Assembly (NCBI GenBank): GCA_032158295.1
Contig: CM063249.1
Span: 4,355,195-4,419,194, forward strand
Source of the DNA: Pycnopodia helianthoides
Lineage: Eukaryota; Echinodermata; Asteroidea; Forcipulatida; Asteriidae
Direction of reading: 5' to 3'
Length of the DNA stretch: 64,000 bases
In this document: positions 33,285 to 45,361 of the stretch, one piece after another
Layout: every line of letters begins with the position of its first letter
Position numbering within the stretch: the first letter of the stretch is position 1
Notes under the pieces: model-generated
Database searches by the model: none
Seen by the model: only the letters and a program-made list of their open reading frames with translations
Told to the model about the DNA's origin: nothing
Program-made: the position numbers and the translations under genes

Positions 33285-33666
33285 AAGGCACTGGACACTT
33301 TTGGTAATTACTCAAAATAATTGTTAGCATAAAAACTTACTTGGTAACGAGCAATGGAGAGCTGTTAATAGTATAAAACATTGTGAGAAACGGCTCCCTC
33401 TGAAGTAACATAGTTTTTGAGAAAGAAGTAATTTCTCAGTAAAATATTTGAATTGATTTTGAGACCTCACGCGTGAGGTCTCGAAATCAAGCATCTGAAA
33501 GCACACAACTTCGTGTGACAAAGGTGTTTTTTCTTCCATTATTATTTAGCAACTTCGACGACCAATTGCTCTCAAATTTTCACAGGTTTGTTATTTTGTG
33601 CATATGTTGAGATACACCAAGTGAGAAGACTGGTCTTTGACAATTACCAAAGGTGTCCAGTGTCTT
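33285..33666. mobile_element. TTAAAGGCACTGGACAC element, 382 bp (unit 4)
   Basis: The inverted ends AAGGCACTGGACAC and GTGTCCAGTGTCTT are flanked by TA. In unit 1 the corresponding site is empty (reverse complement of about 4985-5010, AGTTAATGCAGTTG). Copies occur at 47361-47739 and 51807-52167, with a diverged relative at 55987-56340. Confidence 0.85.
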
Positions 33667-33797
33667 TAATGCAGTTGCACTGTGTTAGGCTTCCACAGAT
33701 TAATTGCCAATTAATGATTGTACGGTTAATTTTCAAATCTCTTGTGTTTGGCTTCGGATTTTGATGATGACACTCAAGAAGCAGTATGGATATAGTT

Positions 33798-33946
33798 CGG
33801 CGAGTAACTGTTGTGAGTGACTGCGAGTAACTGTTGTTGAGTGACTGCGAGTAACTGTTGTGAGTGACTGCGAGTAACTGTTGTGAGTGACTGCAAGTAA
33901 CTGTTGTGAGTGACTGCAAGTAACTTTTGTGGGTGACTGTCGATCG
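33798..33946 (-). repeat. Lectin-4 downstream minisatellite (23-bp units, about 6 copies)
   Basis: The plus-strand unit is GTGACTGCGAGTAACTGTTG plus TGA. It shares the 23-bp form with lectin 2, not the 26-bp form of lectin 3. Confidence 0.92.
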
Positions 33947-34022
33947 GTTCAATGTCATGAGTGGTGATTTATTAAATGACCATCCATGGTCAGAGCTGAA
34001 ATGCATTTCCAACAATTCTTAG

Positions 34023-34028
34023 TTTATT
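34023..34028 (-). terminator. AATAAA polyadenylation signal of lectin 4
   Basis: TTTATT on the plus strand, about 90 bp beyond the stop and before the minisatellite, as in lectin 1. Confidence 0.6.
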
Positions 34029-34116
34029 CATGTCCCCAATTTATAAGTGTGATTTTGTTTTCTCTTGATGTTGTGGAAGCGGCATGTTTGCTTTCATCGG
34101 TGTTGTTCACCTATAT

Positions 34117-34623
34117 TTAGAAACAGCTCTTGGCAGATGGCATCTTGCAGACGTGTGAATGAACAGTATTGGAGCACCAGTGATCATTCCAACCCTTCAA
34201 GCTGGAGTCAGGAAACCAAATTTCACCGCAATCTTCGTTGCCGAGATTATCAGGTTGTATGTCTGGTTCGTCTAGCCATCCCTCATAGTCCAACGCCGTG
34301 CCGTCACTCCAGATGAAAGTCCCTTCAATGGATTGGTCGGACAACCCAATCCACACGTGTTTTCCAGCTGCAGAGACCAACGAAGATTCCACATACTGGA
34401 TCAGGAAGGCATCTTCGTCAGAGCTGTGCACGGACGCAAGATGGCCCTGTCCGCTGATGGTAAAGAACTGCTGGCAGTTGTTTTCTGCATCAGCCCACGA
34501 CAATTGACGACCCATGAAACGGTAGCAGTTGTTACGGTAGCGAGTCCACAGCGGTGGACATCCGGCACTGGTCAGCCCAATCACAGCCAGGACCATCACC
34601 GTAACTCGGAGAAGGAAAGCCAT
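34117..34623 (-). CDS. C-type lectin 4, secreted, QPD type
   Basis: An intronless 168-residue secreted lectin, most like lectins 1 and 2 through residue 118. The signal peptide is residues 1-20. The loop reads DEPDIQPD, with QPD at 123-125, and WND is at 145-147. All six domain cysteines and Cys167 are present. The QYVES/SAAGKHVWIGL segment differs slightly from lectin 2. Although on the opposite strand, it is closer to the plus-strand genes than to lectins 5 and 6, suggesting that an inversion occurred after some duplication or that sequence exchange took place. Confidence 0.93.
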   Translation of the reverse strand: MAFLLRVTVMVLAVIGLTSAGCPPLWTRYRNNCYRFMGRQLSWADAENNCQQFFTISGQGHLASVHSSDEDAFLIQYVESSLVSAAGKHVWIGLSDQSIEGTFIWSDGTALDYEGWLDEPDIQPDNLGNEDCGEIWFPDSSLKGWNDHWCSNTVHSHVCKMPSAKSCF

Positions 34624-34694
34624 GCTGCCCTTTAGTTATCACTCGTACTGCATGCAAGGCACAGTTTGAAGATGTCGTCCTCAATTTGTTAACT

Positions 34695-34704
34695 ATTTTT
34701 TAAA
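34695..34704 (-). promoter_or_regulatory. TTTAAAAAAT element of lectin 4
   Basis: It lies 71 bp upstream of the ATG. The distal box is changed to GGTCCCGTGGTCC, losing CACGTG. Confidence 0.55.
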
Positions 34705-34867
34705 CTGCCTTTTTAATGGCTGAACGTGTACCAGTCCGCTTATCGACTGATCAACCACAGCTACATGACACAGGACCACGGGACCGATGATTTGCAGAAC
34801 TCTGTTTACTGAATCCCTTGGCTACAAAATATTGTGTACTCTTGTCTCCAGGTAACGAATTGCCTTA

Positions 34868-35329
34868 AAGGTAGGGTCACCGTTTGGTATTAACTCACGT
34901 GTTGCTGATTCATAGGCACAATTACCACCAAAGATACAACAACGGTCACCTTTTAAATTTTTAATTAAGTACAGTGAATTTTTGTTGAGAAAACAGCAGC
35001 AACAATAAACTTTTATTTGTATCGAAAACACCGAATCCACCAAATGTGGATCGAGGTGACTGTGGGCAACTACCGCATAATGTGGATGTATTAAGTGCAG
35101 CATCCAAACGGACACCACGGATGTATCCAACAGTCGTTGTAGGCGATCTTTGGAGAGTCACATTCTTTGACATACTTGTGTTGGTTTCTAATCAACAGGG
35201 GCACATCAGATGGAATAATGTTACGAGATGCTTACTACTATTAACATCTTTTTATACACAAGGAGGGGTTCGGACAAGAGTAACACAACTTCTTTTCGGA
35301 GTCCTTAAACCAAAGTATTACCCTACCTT
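34868..35329. mobile_element. TTAAAGGTAGGGT element, 462 bp (unit 4)
   Basis: It is related to 28483-28884 and sits at the same place relative to its lectin, so it was inherited with the unit. TA flanks are present. Confidence 0.75.
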
Positions 35330-36880
35330 TAACACACACACATCACATCAGCTGAAAGAGACCGGTTCAACTTTGGTTTTCAAACTAAAGATTGTTTTTC
35401 ATTTTTCTTTAAGCTGGTGCCAAGATTTAAAACGACATAATAGAGACCCTTTATTCAGAACTGTTTTGGTTTATTGGTTATCAGATTAAACATTCATTAA
35501 AATCAAACGCTCTCTCGTTGATCCGCAATTGAACTGATCCTCAACATGCCCTTACAAAAAAGTTTATATTAGAGCTTATAGAAAATGTGAAAATCTATAG
35601 AGAGTCAAAAATAGAACTGAAAACATATCATCTAGGTAGGCCAAGCAACCTGTGACATGTTAACAACAGAGCAACTGAATCAAAGCAGCGTAAAGGCTTC
35701 ATTCTTCCTGGTTCAAAAACCATCAATGCGCATGTGGACTGGATTTTTTCTTATCGGGATATGAGTGTGAATATCTACACCAGATGACGCAATGTTGTCA
35801 GTTTTGAAGAGGCTTGAGTCACGGTTTCACTTCTTGTTCACAATGAATATTATGTTGGTTAATACAAGAAGTTCCCTTTTTTATCATTTATGCAAGTTGT
35901 TTTGTTCTAAGAAAAATCTTCATTTATAGTAATATCACCTCGTCCTTATATTTTAAAAACGGTAAAAGTTGAGGGAAATTGTTAACAACAGCGCCCGCTA
36001 GGGAATTTGACAGGATTGTCTATAAGTGTATTTAGGCCAAAAATTGTTACGCCTCGCTTAATGGTTTTCACGGCATTAGTTGGATCTGTCCCACGTTTAG
36101 TTTGATTTATAGCCCAAAAATAATTAGGCCTCTCTTTCCTAAGTGTGGTTGTGTCTGTCCCAAGTATAGCTGCAAAAGTTTGTCTCAAAAATAGAGCTGA
36201 ATCTGCCCAAAGTATTGTAGCGGTACAAAGTTCAGAGTTCAAATTATTCCCAGGTCGAATCATACTGTTTGTAGATTGATAGACGTTCCGTGACTTAGTA
36301 TCTCGTTTCGATGGACTAGAAAGAGTCTTGGCCTGAGTCCAAGTCACGGACGATGTTGTGTTAGAATCGTTCTAGTACGTGATTGGTCAGCTTGAAATTG
36401 TACGTTACTCAATGGGACAGGACATTTTGCGTTGTACCTAATACGGAATCGGGGAATCCAGAAATCAGAACAGTTGGAAGTCTGGGAAGAATTATTGTCT
36501 AATGATTGTAACCATTGATTGATGTTAGTTAACTCGTGAGCATTGTGATTGAATAAAGGCGTCCGGACCACTGCAGCTTGGCGTCGTCTGTATTTGTCCC
36601 GTTTTGGGGTTAAAGGTACCCAGGGTTAAAAATAGGGCCCGCTTTAGGTCAGAGAAACTCTGGGCTGATATAATCCCCCTCCTTTCCCCCTCCCCTTGTA
36701 TCATTTTTTTTTCAACTGAGTGTGCTTACCCCATTTGAACATTTTTTTTGCATTTTTAATTTTTTTTTGTTCTTGATATTCAGTGAACGTTTCTGAGTAT
36801 AATGACAATGTTAGAAGAGTTTGTGAGCAGCCAAAATAGTTTTACACGCACTTTCACACGGTACAGCAGCAGACTGTGTC
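35330..36880 (-). repeat. Upstream block of lectin unit 4
   Basis: There is no gene. It parallels 28885-30018 and 30821-31200 and supplies the empty site for the 30019-30820 element. T-rich sequence precedes the LINE fragment. Confidence 0.7.
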
Positions 36881-37497
36881 ACTGTGCAGCGCAAGGTTTA
36901 ACGGTCCCATGTTCGAATGGAGAATCAAACGATACCTGGATAAGGATACTCTCCATCATGTTGTCAGAGCTTTAGTCTTCTCTCGTATTGACTATGGCAA
37001 TCTCCTCTTATTTGGTGCCACGTCATATGAATTGGACAGAGTTCAAAGATTACAAAATAGTGCAGCTCGTTTAATATGTTCCACACCCTTGAGAGAACAT
37101 ATTACCCCATCACTTAGGGAACTTCATTGGCTACCAATTAGAGAACGAATCCATTTTAAAATTGCTCTTCTAGTTTTTAAATGCTTGAACAAAACTACAC
37201 CTTGTTATATTTCCACTTTACTGTCACATTACACTCCTCCATGATTCCTTCGGTCCACACTTGACATCACTCGCTTGAAAGTTTCCCGAGCAAACAAAGT
37301 TCTAGGTCAAAAGGCTTTCAGTGTAGCTGGGCCAATGATTTGGAACAATCTCCCTACTGTCATTAAGGAATCTAATACTATATCTGCTTTTCGTAAAGTC
37401 CTTAAGACTCACCTTTTTCCATGTTAATTTCTTTCTAGTGCGCTATGATCTTGATGGAATAGCGCCTTATTAATTTTAATTTTTATGTTATGTTATG
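36881..37497 (+). pseudogene. CR1/L2-like LINE, 3' end of ORF2, one in-frame stop
   Basis: The translated sequence matches the C-terminal end of non-LTR reverse transcriptases: ALVFSRIDYGNLLL, LQNSAARLI, ELHWLPIRERIHFKI, then AFSVAGPMIWNNLP and KTHLF. The frame is closed by one TGA at 37242-37244 and continues in the same frame to TAA at 37425-37427. The 3' tail ends in TTATG repeats, as in this LINE group. It is a 5'-truncated dead copy. Confidence 0.85.
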
Positions 37498-37499
37498 TT

Positions 37500-39150
37500 A
37501 ATGCGCGCAAGGTCTATCGTGGTCATGGCCCCACTTCACAAAGCTGCTTCAAGCACTTTTACATTATGCCTACTGGGTAGAGGTTACCAGCCAAAATACC
37601 ATGTTACAAAATACCATTGTCCATTTTCACTGGTATCACTCTCATTTTGCCAAGAAAAAAATTCCTAGGCAATATTTTCTGCTTAAATGACCAACTCTAA
37701 TAAATTGTGCCATGCATCTTTAAGTAACAAGAAAAGCCTGTGTGAGTTTTCGTACTCTGAAAACTGCTAACGGAAAAGGCAGTTTGAAACATTTCTTTTT
37801 GTCATCAAGTGGTCATCGCAGCCTAAAACATGGTCATTTAATTAACAATAATGTTTTTGTGGCATGATAATCATGCTTCCCCTGATTATCTGCTTGCTTA
37901 CACACACACACAACGGCGGAGAATGTTCGTCGGTTATAAACCATAGAAAACACAATTGAAATAAAATGTAATTAAAAATATATATAAAAATAAAGTAAGT
38001 ACGAACAATCAAATTGCCTTCAAAAGCATCTGAGAAGTTTAATGTTTATATTATTCTTCATTTCATCTTTAAAGACAAAGTGCAGGCTAAGTAAAAAAAA
38101 AAAGCGATTAGTTTCAATCAGAAATCTCACTGTCTGAAATAATTTCAACGAAGATCGGGAAAGATGCAAAGACCTTACACAACTCAGCATTGTTCAGTTC
38201 AATTACTCAGTGCTGCTATGAACAAAATCCCTCTCCAAACATGATTTGTTTTTGCTCGTTGTGTAAGTTCTCTAAACATGGACCTATACCGAATTTGATG
38301 ACTAAACACACGTTGTTTGTATGGTGTGCTTAGTCAAAGTTAAAGATTTGTAGTAATCCAACTCTTCGAAAACAGTGATGTGAATTCCTTTAGCGCAACT
38401 AAAACTAAAAAGCACTAGTGATTACAAAATAATTCAAGCATTTTCTTAATAATCGACAGTTAGCCTCTATATTGGATTGGTGCTATAAGATTAATATCAG
38501 CCATTTGCAAAATTTACTAATAGTATAAATGCGTTTTCTTTTGGTCATTTTGTGTGATAAGATCTCCCATGAAATACAATGTATCCATCCAGTATATATC
38601 AGACAATGCGAAACTCCAGAAGTGCTCAAAATGTTTAGGAAACGAGGCAAATAAATGCAAAATACCTCATACCTACAGGCAACAGAATAAGTTTGTTTTC
38701 CCGAATTACATAGAAAGAAAAGTAGTTGTAATTCAAAAAAGTTAAAGAATGTTTTTTTTTTATAGTTACCAAAATTTACATTAAAGCAAAAAGTACGGCG
38801 TAGTTCTTTGTTCCTTGATAGATGCAGTCACGCGGGCATATTATCGAATGTTTCATTGAGTTTTAATGTTGGTTTTCGGGAGGCTGCCATACACGAACAG
38901 TGGAGATACAGACGAATCACGATGAGCGAATTGGTTGAACTGAGTAAACTTTACACTTTTGTAATGCCTGGGGTTACTCCATCACTCAAAGGTTTATAGG
39001 TAAAGACTATGAATTGATGCCGTTTCACCTTGTTAGGCTTGAAAAGTTTACTTGCCAGTTGATGATTGTACAGTTTAACACATCTCTATTGTCGATGGTT
39101 TCGGATTTCGAAATGATGATGACACTCATGAAGCAGTGTGGATATAGTCT
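37500..39150 (-). repeat. 3' flank of lectin unit 5
   Basis: There is no gene. The first part matches 15905-16390 and 43980-44400. The remainder is the conserved lectin flank, including ATGATGACACTCATGAAGCA near 39114. Confidence 0.7.
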
Positions 39151-39693
39151 GACGAGTTGCTGCTGTTAGTGACTATGGCGAGTTGCTGCTGTTAGTGACT
39201 ATGGCGAGTAACTGATGTGAGTGACTCGGGCGAGTAACTGTTGTGGGCGAATCGATTGATTTATGTGTGTGAGTCTGGCATGTGACTGATGTGTATGACT
39301 CTGGCGAGTAAATGTTGTGGTTGACGCGAGTAACTGATGTTGGTGACTCTGGCGAGTTATTGTTGTGGGTGACTCTGGCGAATAACTGTTGTGAGCGCCT
39401 CTGACTCTGGCGAGTAACTGTTTTGGGTGACGCACGTAACTTATATGAGTGTCCTCTGGCGAGTAAGTGATGTTGATGACTCTGTCGAGTTATTGTTGTG
39501 AGTGCAGCTGACTCTGGTGAGTAACTGTTTTGGGTTACTCTGGCGAACGACTGACTTTGGCGCGTAACTGTTTTGGGCGACGAATGTACTTGATATGAGT
39601 GTCTCTGGCAAGTTTGTGATGTGACTGACTCTGGCGAGTAAGTGTTGTGAGTACCATGGGGAGTAACTGTTGTTGGTGACTGCCGAGATTGAC
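39151..39693 (-). repeat. Lectin-5 downstream minisatellite (degenerate, about 20 units)
   Basis: Units still show GACTCTGGCGAGTAACTGTT but vary in length and sequence, unlike the homogeneous arrays of lectins 3 and 6. Open frames are repeat translations. Confidence 0.9.
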
Positions 39694-39771
39694 CCTTTCT
39701 TCGGCTCATTGACTTTGGGTGATGAGTTAAACATCATTCTGGGCAGAGCTAAAATCAACTTTGTACGATTT

Positions 39772-39777
39772 TTTATT
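39772..39777 (-). terminator. AATAAA polyadenylation signal of lectin 5
   Basis: TTTATT on the plus strand, about 90 bp beyond the stop. The same place in lectin 6 reads differently and lacks the signal. Confidence 0.55.
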
Positions 39778-39867
39778 GAGCCATGTCCCCGACGAATAAA
39801 TGGTTTGTTTTCTCTTGGTGAAATGTTATGGAAGCGGCATGTTTGCTTTCAACGGTTTTGTTTACCT

Positions 39868-40371
39868 TTACTCAAAACAACCCTTGATATTTGGCATCTT
39901 GCAGACGTGTGGCTGGAGAGAGGAGCAGGGGTGATCATTCCAACCCCCGAACGTCGAACGATACGCAAATTCACCACAATCTTCGTTTGAGCCGGCATCA
40001 TCCGGCTGTCTGTCTTGCCATCCCGCATTGTAGTCTAACTCTGTGCCGTCACTCCAGCTGAAAGTGCCTTCATTGGATTGGTCGGACAACCCCATCCACA
40101 CCCGTTTGTCGTTTGCAGAGCCGAACAAAGATTGACAATACTGGACCAAAAAGTCATCTTCGTCAGAGCTGTGTACGGACGCAAGATGGGCCTGTGATCC
40201 GCTGATGGTAAAGAACTGCCGGCAGTGTTTTTCTGCATCATTCCACGACAATTGACGGCCCATGAAACGGTAGCAGTTGTCGCCAAAGCGAGTCCACTCA
40301 GGTGGGCATATGGCACTGGTCAGCCCAATCATAGTCAGGACCATCACCGTAACTCGGATCAAGAATGCCAT
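39868..40371 (-). CDS. C-type lectin 5, secreted, QPD type with extra Cys
   Basis: An intronless 167-residue secreted lectin nearly identical to lectin 6. The signal peptide is residues 1-20. The domain starts ICPPEWTRF rather than GCPPLWTRY. QPD is at 122-124 and WND at 144-146. Besides the six domain cysteines and a C-terminal Cys165, it has Cys79 in a QYCQS segment, not found in lectins 1-4. A free pair of cysteines could allow a further disulfide or oligomer contact. Lectins 5 and 6 form a distinct subgroup and end GCFE instead of SCF. Confidence 0.93.
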   Translation of the reverse strand: MAFLIRVTVMVLTMIGLTSAICPPEWTRFGDNCYRFMGRQLSWNDAEKHCRQFFTISGSQAHLASVHSSDEDDFLVQYCQSLFGSANDKRVWMGLSDQSNEGTFSWSDGTELDYNAGWQDRQPDDAGSNEDCGEFAYRSTFGGWNDHPCSSLQPHVCKMPNIKGCFE

Positions 40372-40436
40372 ACTGGTTCTAGTTACCAGCCGTGATGCAG
40401 GAGCACAATATGACGAGAAATATCATTTGGTGCTAA

Positions 40437-40498
40437 GTTTTAAACGTTTTTGATCGACTAACTGATCGACTGACCAAAGTCACTTCCGCGACCACGTG
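40437..40498 (-). promoter_or_regulatory. Lectin-5 promoter module
   Basis: TTTAAAAC (40437-40444) lies 65 bp before the ATG, and CACGTG (40493-40498) within GGTCACGTGGTCG lies further upstream. The spacing is shorter than in lectins 1 and 2. Confidence 0.55.
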
Positions 40499-40591
40499 AC
40501 CTTTGATTAGATAAAATCTTTTTGTTACTTTATCTGCATCTAACTCTTGTATTCTTGTACCAGACGTTTAACCAATGTTGAACTGGTTGCT

Positions 40592-40677
40592 TAAAGCTTT
40601 ATGTGTTGTCTGCAATTTATATTATGTGTTAGAGTCTAATACATATTATAAATTGCTGACACCACATAAAGCTTAAA
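40592..40677. repeat. 86-bp palindrome
   Basis: TTAAAGCTTTATGTGTTGTC faces its near complement ending CACATAAAGCTTAA, with TCTAATA and complement in the middle. Related half-sites appear at about 42800-42840 and 48050-48090. Confidence 0.75.
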
Positions 40678-40697
40678 GAAACCGGTTCATGAATCCA

Positions 40698-40962
40698 ACA
40701 GACCGATCCATGAAGCTCCACCCCTTAACGTATTCACCAATCACATCATTGGTTGAATCACCAATGCACACGTGGGCAGCAAATGTGTATAATATCTCCA
40801 ATGCCGCACTCACGACATGAACGTGCGCGCTTTATACGCGCGCGCATGTTTACTTTTCTAATGGGATTTTGGCGTGTCGGACTTTTATCGGACCTCTGGT
40901 GGCGTAGCCGAGGATGTGATTGGTCAACGCGTAAGGGGGCGGAGCTTAATGGATTGGTCTAT
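40698..40962. mobile_element. Inverted-repeat element, GACCGATCC family, copy 2
   Basis: The ends AGACCGATCCATGAAGCTCC and its partner GGAGCTTAATGGATTGGTCT enclose CACGTG and GCGCGC sequence. The corresponding site in the remnant at 42895 is uninterrupted (GAATCCAATAAACCGGTGCC). Confidence 0.7.
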
Positions 40963-41310
40963 TAACAGGTGCATGTACGTTTTCCTGATTCAAACAGCGT
41001 AAAAGCTTCATGTGGTAATGTACAGACAGGCTACACACCAAAAGCCATACGTTTAAATTGTTGTACTTGATTCTTTGTTCCAAGATTACATAAATTTATT
41101 GACGAACCAGGATATGAGCGTAAATCCTAAACACAAATAAATGACATTGCCTCAACCCCAAGCAAAGTGTTCCGGTTGCATTATTTCAGATTCTAAATGT
41201 TTGTTTGCACAGCCTCGTTCTTGAAAGTAGCCACTGCGAAATGTACGGAATGTTGTCAATCTTTGAGTAGCTTGAGTCACGGTTTCATTTCTTGTTCACA
41301 ACATATATAA
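40963..41310 (-). repeat. Upstream block of lectin unit 5
   Basis: There is no gene. It matches 42900-43260 and the GGCTTGAGTCACGGTTTCAC segment near 29513 and 35813. Confidence 0.65.
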
Positions 41311-41990
41311 ATGACTAAAACTTAAAAGGGGTTATGATGGGTTTTTGAGAAACATTTTCATTTACCTCTTTATATGGATTTTTTTCTGACAAACATGGAC
41401 CCAATTGTTTTTCTTTTTGACGGCTATCGAGTCCCCTAGTCCCTCCTTTGTACTTTTTGGCAACAGCTGTCGATTGTTTTTGTATACACACTCTCCAACT
41501 GGGGACCATTCCAAAACCCCACCCTCTTTTACGCCCCAAGTGAGACCGATGAAAATAAATTGAATCGATATTCATTGATACTGTAGGCTCTACAATACTC
41601 GGCAACAAAGAATAGTGCCTACTTTGATCAAACCATCTGTGAACATTAACTTGCCGTCCCAGGCACTGAGCTAGAGGGCCGCGCACAATCATTCCGGTAT
41701 TACATGTTTGCAGTCAGGTTTTGCTCACGCGTGATACCTACATGCATAGGCGTTTAACCTTAATACGACTTTTGCACAAGTCAAAATTGTCGACGCCAAA
41801 TTTACTACAAAATTCACAACTTTGTTCCCCAAGTCGTACTGATATTGACGCAGATATATTATTTATGACAAAATGCACGAATATTGGCGTCAGTATACAC
41901 GGTAATGATAATTGAAGATTATATTGACGACACAATTCAAGAACATTGCAGTACAATTTCATGAATTGGGGCACAAGTCATGAATAGTGA
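41311..41990 (-). repeat. Dispersed repeat family F, inverted copy
   Basis: The sequence to about 41710 is the reverse complement of 14441-14760. A 125-residue ORF on the minus strand (41315-41692) shares its start with the 85-residue ORF at 14455, but frame conservation is short. No function is recognised. Confidence 0.6.
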
Positions 41991-43900
41991 CGACACCGTT
42001 TATGTTTAATGTCCCTTTAGACTGAAGGGTCGATGGATATTAATCAGGGCCACCAATAGCATCCGGCTCCGTCTACACACACACGGGAAGAACAAACCAC
42101 CTGGCACATTCAAACATTATGTGGACTACTGCTTTAACACGTGATCATCTTGATCGAAACAAAATCACACAAATATATATATATTAAATGTTATCATGAA
42201 CATTGACGTCAACGTTTATGTTCATGTCCCTTTAGACTGAAGGGCCACTGTACATTAATCAGGGCCACCAATACCATCCGGCTCCGTCTACACACACACG
42301 GGAAGAACAAAACACCTGTTGCACATTCAAACATTATGTGGACAACTTTGCTTTAACGCGTTATCATTTTCGATCCGGAAGCAATTGAAGGGGATGGGCA
42401 GTTGTAACTAAACTTGATGCCAAACTTTTTAGAGACAACTTTCAGCGGGCTCCCGACGCGGCCAATGTTCTGATGCTGAAAAGAGGCGTGGAAACTGCCT
42501 TTGTTAAAAAAATATACAAATAAATAAAGCTGCGCATATCACTGTGATTACTTGGTAGATAATAGGTGTATTAAAGGATTTAAGAGTTACGTGATTTAAA
42601 GAAAGTCTTCCGGTAATGGAATGCACAATCTCTTTTTTTCTTCCATTTTTCAACGGTCCCATGTTCGAATACGCGCAAGGTCTATCGTGGTCAGGGCCCA
42701 ACTTCACAGAGCTGCTTCAAGCACTCTGACAGTATGCCTGCTGGATAGACTGCATCTAAAACTCTTGTGTCGTTGTACCGGACGTTTATGACTCTAACAC
42801 ATGATATAAATTGCTGACATCACATTTCAACTTAAAGAGACCAGTGGTTCAACATAGCTTTTCTATGGAGTTCACGAATCCAATAAACCGGTGCCTGTAC
42901 ATTTCCTGGTTCAAACAGCGTAAACGCGTCATGTGGTAATGTACAGACAGGCTACATACCAAAAGCCATGCAGTCAACTCGTTTACTTGATTCTTTGTTC
43001 CTAGACTACATCAATTTGTTGACGAACTTAACCAGGATATGAGCGTAAATCTTCAACACATAATAAATTCAATTGCCTCGACCCAAAGCAAAGTTGCATT
43101 ATTTCATATTTTAAATGTTGGTTTACACAGCCTCGTTCTTAAAAGTAACCACTGCGAAATGTCTTCAACAGACGGAATGTTGTCAATCTTTGAGTAGCTT
43201 GAGTCACGCTTCACTTCTTTTTCACAGTGTACTTTATAGAAGAAATGACTAAAACTTAAAAGGGGTTATTTCGGGTTACATCTCGTCCTCTTTTTCATCT
43301 TTTTTACGAAATATTTTATTCTTCGAAAGATTTCCATTTACCTCTTTATATGGATTTGTTTTCCGGTAAAAGGCAAGTGAAATGTTTTCGAGTAACAACA
43401 ACAGTAGAAGGGAAGGCGTAATTGACCCCGTTTTAGAAGGTGGGCCATGACCCACAGTTACGTGGATCATGTAGGTCTCCCATCCAGCGTAGACAGGGAC
43501 TGGGTTGATCGATAATTATGTAAGGGGAGTGTACTTATATATTATGTTTTATTTATTTATTATAAATAAATATATATATTAAATGTTATCATGAACATTG
43601 ACGTCAACGTTTATGTTCATGTCCCTTTAGACTGAAGGGCCATTGTATATTAATCGGGGCCACCAATACCATCCGGCTCCGTCTACACACACACGGGAAG
43701 AACATACCACCTGTTGCACATTCAAACATTATGTGGACTACTGCTTTAACACATGATCATCTTGATCGAAACAAAATCACACACATTTTCGGTCTGGCAG
43801 CCATTGGAGGGGATAGGCAGTTGTAATTTAACTTGACGCAAGAATTTATAGAGACAACTTTCAGCAGGCACCCGACGCGGCCGTTGTTCCGATTTGTCCT
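41991..43900. repeat. Threefold GACGTCAACG repeat and lectin-less unit remnant
   Basis: A segment with AACATTGACGTCAACGTTTA, CCATCCGGCTCCGTCTACAC and CACATTCAAACATTATGTGG occurs near 42000-42170, 42185-42480 and 43575-43900. Between them 42660-43500 resembles the upstream block of lectins 5 and 6 without a lectin. No gene. Confidence 0.65.
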
Positions 43901-45361
43901 CGAGTTGGAACTAAAAAGAGGAATGGAAACTGCCTTTGTTAAGAAATAATTTATTACATAAATCTGCGCATGTCACTGCGTTTATGCCTACTGGATTGAG
44001 GTTACCAGCCAAAATACCATGTTACATAATACCTATGTCCATTAATTTTTGCCAAGAACAAAATTCCTAGGCAATATTTTTTGCTTAATCGAGCAACTCT
44101 TATAGATTGCGCCATGTATCTTAAAGTAATTAGCTAGGCCTATGAGTTTTCGTGTTCTGAAAATTGCTAAAGGAAATGGCAGTTTCAAACACTTCTTTTC
44201 GTCATCAAAGTGATCATCGCAGCCCAAGGCATAGTCATTTATTAACAATAATGTTTTCGTGGCATGATTATTATGTTTCCCCTTATTGTCTTCTTGCTCA
44301 CACATGGAGACTGTTCGTAGGTTATAATCCATGGGGGAAAAGTCTTCGACAAACACAATTAAAATGAAATGTAGTTAAAATATATATAAAATAGAGTAAT
44401 TACGAACAATCAAATTGCCTTCAAAAGCATCTGAGTAGTTTAATGTTCACATTATTCTTCATTTCATCTTTAAAGACAAAGTGCAGGCTAATTATAAAAA
44501 AGTACAGCGATTAGTTTCAAATCAGAAATCTCACTGTCTGAAATAGTTTCAACGAAGATCAGGAAAGATGCAAAGACATTACACAACTCAGCACTGTCCA
44601 GTTCAATTACTCAGTGCTGCTATGAACAAAATCCCTCTCAAACATGATTTTTGCTCGTTGTGTAAGTTCTCTAAACATTGACATATACCGAATTTGATGA
44701 CTAAACACACGTTGTTTGTGAGGTGTGCTTAGTCAAAGTTAAAGATTTGTAGAAATGTGCATTCCTTTAGCTCAACTAAAACTAAAAAGGCAATATTGAT
44801 TACAAATTCAAGCATTTTCGTTATCTAAATAATCGACAGTTAGCCTCTATTGGATTGGTGCTAAGATTAATATCAGCCATTTCCAAAACTTACTAAGAGT
44901 ATAAATCTTTTAAATTCTCTTTCTTGTGTTCATTTGTGTACGAAGATCTCCCATGAAACACAATTTATCCATCCAATATATATCAGGTAGTCTGAGAATT
45001 GCAGAATCAAATGTTTCTGGAAAAGAGGCAAGAATATACAGAAAACTTCACACCAACAGGCAACAGAAATAGTTTGGTTTTTTTACCCGAGTAATATATA
45101 GAAAGAAAAATAGTTGTGTTGATTAATCAAATCAGTTGAAAAGAAAAACATTTTTATGTAACCAGGATTTACATTTAAAAAAAAAGAACTGCGTAAATCT
45201 TTGTTTCTTGATATATGCTGTCACGTGGGCAAATCATCAAATTATCGAGTGTTTCTTTGAGTTTTCAATGGTTTTTTTTTTTGGGGGGGTGACATAGACG
45301 AACAGTGGAGATATAGACGAATCACGATGAGCAAGTTGGTAGAACTGGTGAACTTTACATT
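43901..45361 (-). repeat. 3' flank of lectin unit 6
   Basis: There is no gene. It parallels 37500-39150 of unit 5 and 15905-16810. Confidence 0.7.
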
